A DNA stretch of 6,898 bases from Oscillospiraceae bacterium (lineage in GTDB: Bacteria; Bacillota; Clostridia; Oscillospirales; Ruminococcaceae). Both the position numbers and the translations under genes were made by a program. Positions 4,381 through 6,898 of this stretch are shown piece after piece. Below the pieces are notes generated by a model. That model did not search any database, had not been told where the DNA came from, and was given only the letters and a program-made list of their open reading frames with translations. How positions within the stretch are numbered: the first letter of the stretch is position 1; every line of letters begins with the position of its first letter. The DNA lies in assembly GCA_031281115.1 (NCBI GenBank), contig JAITFV010000048.1, forward strand, positions 1 to 6,898, in the 5' to 3' direction.

Positions 4381-6057
4381 ATGAGAAGCAATAAAATGAA
4401 AGAAGGTGCAAGCCGTCTGCCGCACCGCGCACTTTTAAAGTCACTCGGGATTACCGACAGCGAGATGAAGAAACCTTTTATCGCCGTAATTAATGCGGCG
4501 AGCGAATATGTTCCGGGGCATACGCATTTGCACGAAATTTCACGTGCCGTTAAAGACGGCATCAGAAACGCAGGCGGCGTACCTTTTGAGTTTTTCACAA
4601 TCGGCGTCTGTGACGGACTGGCGATGAATCATGAGGGAATGAGATATTCGCTGTGTTCAAGGGAATTAATCGCCGACTCGATTGAAGTTATGCTTAAGGC
4701 GCATCCGCTTGATGCGGCTGTGTTTATCCCGAACTGCGATAAAATCGTCCCCGGTATGCTTATGGCGGCGGCGCGGCTGAATCTGCCGTCGGTATTTGTT
4801 TCCGGCGGTCCGATGCTTGCCGGAAATATAGGAAAGGCGCGTGTAAATCTTTCGGAAACTTTTGAAGCGCTCGGCAAGAAACTTAGTGACAGCGAGCTGC
4901 TTGATTTCGAGAACAACGCCTGCCCGACCTGCGGTTCCTGCGCGGGAATGTACACGGCAAACTCAATGAACTGCCTTACCGAAGCTATCGGTTTAGCGAT
5001 GCCGGGGAGCGGCACGGAACCTGCTGTTACGGCGGCTCGGAGGCGGCTCGCAAAGGAAACGGGCGAGCTGATTATGGAAATTTATGAAAAGAACATTTGC
5101 GCTCTTGATATAATGACACGCGCGAATTTTGATAACGCGCTTACTGTCGATATGGCGATAGGTGCATCAAGCAACACTATTCTGCACATTCTTGCAATCG
5201 CGCAGGAAGCGGGCGTAAACTTAACGTTAGACGACATCGAAATTATAGGCAGAAAAACTCCGCAACTCTGTAAACTTAATCCTGCGAGCGATATTTTTAT
5301 TGAGGACCTGAATGCTGCGGGCGGGATTTGCGCGGTTATGAGTGAACTTAAAAAAGCAGGCTTGATTAACTTAAATGAACTTACAGTTACAGGGAAACAA
5401 GAAGAACGTATAAAAAACGTACGAAATGCGGGTTGTGCCGTTCCCGGCGCACCGCAAGCAATACGAAGTATAGAAGACCCTTTCCGCAAAGACGGCGGAA
5501 TTGCGATTTTAAAAGGCAATTTAGCCGAAAAAGGCGCAGTTGTAAAGCAAGGCGCAGTGCTCCCGGAAATGATGTCGATTACAGGAACTGCGAAGGTTTT
5601 TGACGGCGAGCAGGCGGCAGTTGACGCTATTATGAACGATGAGGTTAAAGCAGGCGATATAGTTGTAATCCGTTACGAGGGCCCGAAAGGCGGTCCGGGC
5701 ATGCCGGAAATGCTTGCACCCACAGCGGCTATTGTCGGGAAGGGCTTGGACGGTGCGGTCGCGCTGATTACCGACGGGCGGTTCAGCGGCGCTTCACGCG
5801 GGGCGGCTGTCGGGCATATCGCGCCGGAAGCGGCGGCAGGCGGCTTGATTGCTTATGTTCAGAGCGGCGATAAAATAAGCGTGGATATTCCGAACAGGAA
5901 ATTAGAACTATTGGTGGATGAAAATATTATAGAGGAACGCAGAAAGAGCACAGTTCTTAAAACCGCTGATGTCGGAGGATATTTGGGGCGGTATGCGAGA
6001 TTAACAACGAGTGCAGATATTGGAGCGGTGTTTAAACAGTATGAAAGAGAAACATAG
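4381..6057 (+). CDS. ilvD: Dihydroxy-acid dehydratase
   Basis: IlvD dehydrates 2,3-dihydroxy-isovalerate and 2,3-dihydroxy-3-methylvalerate to the 2-keto acids, the step before transamination in valine, leucine and isoleucine synthesis and on the route to pantothenate. From ATG 4381 it is 558 residues, the usual length, opening [24 protein letters not shown] as family members do. The frame is open back to a TTG at 4321, but no homology is expected there; ATG 4369 is a possible alternative because GAGGA (4360-4364) fits it at 4 nt and lies 16 nt from 4381. Marks: [13 protein letters not shown] (75-87), NCDKIVPGM (118-126) with the metal-binding Asp120/Lys121, [19 protein letters not shown] (181-199) and [12 protein letters not shown] (461-472) with the catalytic Ser469. 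The first region reads VPGHTHL (44-50) without the Cys of [2Fe-2S] enzymes, so an oxygen-labile [4Fe-4S] type is likely. No other ilv or leu genes are in the window. It overlaps the RadC-like gene by 17 nt. Confidence 0.97.
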   Translation: MRSNKMKEGASRLPHRALLKSLGITDSEMKKPFIAVINAASEYVPGHTHLHEISRAVKDGIRNAGGVPFEFFTIGVCDGLAMNHEGMRYSLCSRELIADSIEVMLKAHPLDAAVFIPNCDKIVPGMLMAAARLNLPSVFVSGGPMLAGNIGKARVNLSETFEALGKKLSDSELLDFENNACPTCGSCAGMYTANSMNCLTEAIGLAMPGSGTEPAVTAARRRLAKETGELIMEIYEKNICALDIMTRANFDNALTVDMAIGASSNTILHILAIAQEAGVNLTLDDIEIIGRKTPQLCKLNPASDIFIEDLNAAGGICAVMSELKKAGLINLNELTVTGKQEERIKNVRNAGCAVPGAPQAIRSIEDPFRKDGGIAILKGNLAEKGAVVKQGAVLPEMMSITGTAKVFDGEQAAVDAIMNDEVKAGDIVVIRYEGPKGGPGMPEMLAPTAAIVGKGLDGAVALITDGRFSGASRGAAVGHIAPEAAAGGLIAYVQSGDKISVDIPNRKLELLVDENIIEERRKSTVLKTADVGGYLGRYARLTTSADIGAVFKQYERET

Positions 6058-6742
6058 CCATCACGGACACAGACAACGAAAAAAAGATTTTTTCTTAAAG
6101 CACGGCTTGGACGATATGCCGGACCACGAAAAACTTGAATTCTTCTTATATTACGCGATTCCGCTCGGCGACACTAATAATTTAGCGCATCGGCTCATAA
6201 GCCGCTTCGGCTGTTTTGTTGACGTAATCGGTGCGGATTATGAGGATTTGCTTGAAGTGAGCGGCGTTAAAGAGCATACGGCGAGCATGATTTGCCTTTT
6301 CAGGATGTTAGCGAAATATTATATCATGGAGAAAAAGGGAAATATCATCGAACTGAATAACACCATCGCGCTCAATAATTACTGTGCCGCGATGTTTCTT
6401 GATGCGGATAATGAAGAAGTTCGCTGTATTTTTCTTGATAACGAGTTGAATTTAATAGACAGCGACAGAATTTGCGAGGGTGACTTCGGAAGGGTGGAAC
6501 TGCCTCTGCGCGGTTTACTGCAGTACATATTTAAAGTTCGCGCAAACCGCATCGTAATCGCGCACAATCACCCTTACGGGAGCTGTATACCTTCAAGGGC
6601 AGATGTGGATATTACCCGGGAATTGTATAAGTTTTTAAAAACTCTTGAAATTGAATTAATCGACCACGTAATCACAGGCAGGGACGGCGTTTGGTCAATG
6701 CGTGAGCGCGAGACGTTTCCGGATACTTGGAAGTGTATATGA
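6041..6742 (+). CDS. radC: RadC/UPF0758 family JAB-domain protein
   Basis: This 233-residue protein joins an N-terminal helix-hairpin-helix-like region (~22-95, with [15 protein letters not shown] at 70-84) to a C-terminal JAB/MPN domain (~105-225). The JAMM metal motif is intact as HNHPYG (175-180) followed by PSRADVD, giving H175, H177 and D188 in H-x-H-x10-D spacing; DHVITG (208-213) is also typical. The usual HPRE stretch is altered to LPLRG (154-158). Family members are proposed metal-dependent hydrolases linked to DNA processing, but the historic repair role is not well established. The first residues are basic and His-rich (H5, H7, H8, H10), which is unusual. ATG 6041 lies inside ilvD, overlapping it by 17 nt; an in-frame GTG at 6011 and TTG at 6020 exist, but the ATG gives the expected length. 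No strong ribosome site precedes it (only GGAG at 6022-6025, 15 nt away), suggesting translational coupling to ilvD. Confidence 0.9.
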   Translation: MKEKHSHHGHRQRKKDFFLKHGLDDMPDHEKLEFFLYYAIPLGDTNNLAHRLISRFGCFVDVIGADYEDLLEVSGVKEHTASMICLFRMLAKYYIMEKKGNIIELNNTIALNNYCAAMFLDADNEEVRCIFLDNELNLIDSDRICEGDFGRVELPLRGLLQYIFKVRANRIVIAHNHPYGSCIPSRADVDITRELYKFLKTLEIELIDHVITGRDGVWSMRERETFPDTWKCI

Positions 6743-6755
6743 CAGGCAGTTGTCA
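6740..6755. repeat. Short 5-bp hairpin over the radC stop codon
   Basis: TGACA (6740-6744), beginning with the TGA stop, pairs with TGTCA (6751-6755) around GGCAGT. It is short and may be chance. It parallels the hairpin over the FNT stop at 2958-2976. Confidence 0.25.
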
Positions 6756-6773
6756 AGATTGATGTGTTATAGT

Positions 6774-6812
6774 CCTTTGACTTAAAAAGCGTTTCGCTTT
6801 TTAAGTCAAAGG
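6774..6812. terminator. 18-bp perfect hairpin, likely terminator of ilvD-radC
   Basis: Positions 6774-6791 are the exact reverse complement of 6795-6812 around a TTT loop, 31 nt after the radC stop. Within the stem a GCG/CGC apex is flanked by A5 on the left and T5 on the right, so the apical hairpin plus its T-tract can act as an intrinsic terminator in either direction. The stem continues beyond the T-tract (AAGTCAAAGG), which is more than termination needs. Confidence 0.6.
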
Positions 6813-6817
6813 GGCTT

Positions 6818-6835
6818 GCGCTGTTGCGACAGCGC
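6818..6835. repeat. GC-rich hairpin (7-bp stem, TGCG loop)
   Basis: GCGCTGT (6818-6824) pairs exactly with ACAGCGC (6829-6835). It starts six bases after the terminator-like stem and is followed with no spacing by the next hairpin. Confidence 0.55.
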
Positions 6836-6855
6836 CCGCTGCGCTCACGCAGCGG
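6836..6855. repeat. GC-rich hairpin (8-bp stem, CTCA loop)
   Basis: CCGCTGCG (6836-6843) pairs exactly with CGCAGCGG (6848-6855). It directly abuts the previous hairpin, the same abutting arrangement seen at 84-119. Confidence 0.55.
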
Positions 6856-6862
6856 AAACCCG

Positions 6863-6898
6863 TTTAAATTGAAACTGTGGAACAGTTTTCAATTTAAA
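6863..6898. repeat. AT-rich palindrome at the right window edge
   Basis: Positions 6863-6878 pair with 6882-6898 around GGA with one extra T in the right arm: sixteen pairs and one bulge. The right arm ends at the window edge. The bases before the left arm are CCCG, so the stem may extend if CGGG follows outside. Its right arm shares the 13-nt word GTTTTCAATTTAA with positions 135-147. Confidence 0.55.

Overview
The window looks like a chromosomal segment from an uncultured anaerobic Clostridia-type Firmicute. This rests on AGGAGG-like ribosome sites, TTG/ATG starts, a BTAD-type regulator with a degenerate GGDEF-like tail, a Firmicutes-style ROK glucokinase, and a dihydroxy-acid dehydratase that lacks the early Cys of the [2Fe-2S] class and so resembles the oxygen-sensitive [4Fe-4S] type. 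The lineage is an inference from family resemblance; no rRNA or other marker is present. All supported genes are on the + strand. I see no transposase, phage gene, CRISPR array, tRNA or rRNA.

Layout. Positions 1-155 hold no gene but are packed with near-perfect palindromes: three separate hairpins at 1-57, then a 10-bp outer stem (72-81 with 146-155) enclosing three more hairpins, a cloverleaf-like fold. Positions 190-3944 hold four closely spaced genes that look like one operon: an unrecognised single-pass membrane protein, a BTAD/SARP-type transcription regulator with a degenerate GGDEF-like C-terminus, a short divergent formate/nitrite-transporter (FNT) family channel, and a ROK glucokinase. 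A 109-nt gap leads to a 59-residue two-helix membrane protein (4054-4233). This is followed by a 147-nt leader containing several inverted repeats, ilvD (4381-6057), and a RadC/UPF0758 JAB-domain protein (6041-6742) whose start overlaps the end of ilvD by 17 nt. Positions 6743-6898 again hold no gene and carry four strong consecutive palindromes, the first a likely terminator for ilvD-radC.

How it fits together. The first block pairs a membrane protein of unknown function with a cytoplasmic one-component-type regulator, a small-anion channel and a sugar kinase. A role in coordinating carbon flux with export of a small acid is possible but is inference from gene order only. IlvD (branched-chain amino acid and pantothenate precursor synthesis) stands without ilvB, ilvN, ilvC or leu genes in view. 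The most unusual content is the dense palindrome clusters at both ends of the window, which share a 13-nt word, and the unrecognised membrane protein next to the BTAD/pseudo-GGDEF regulator.
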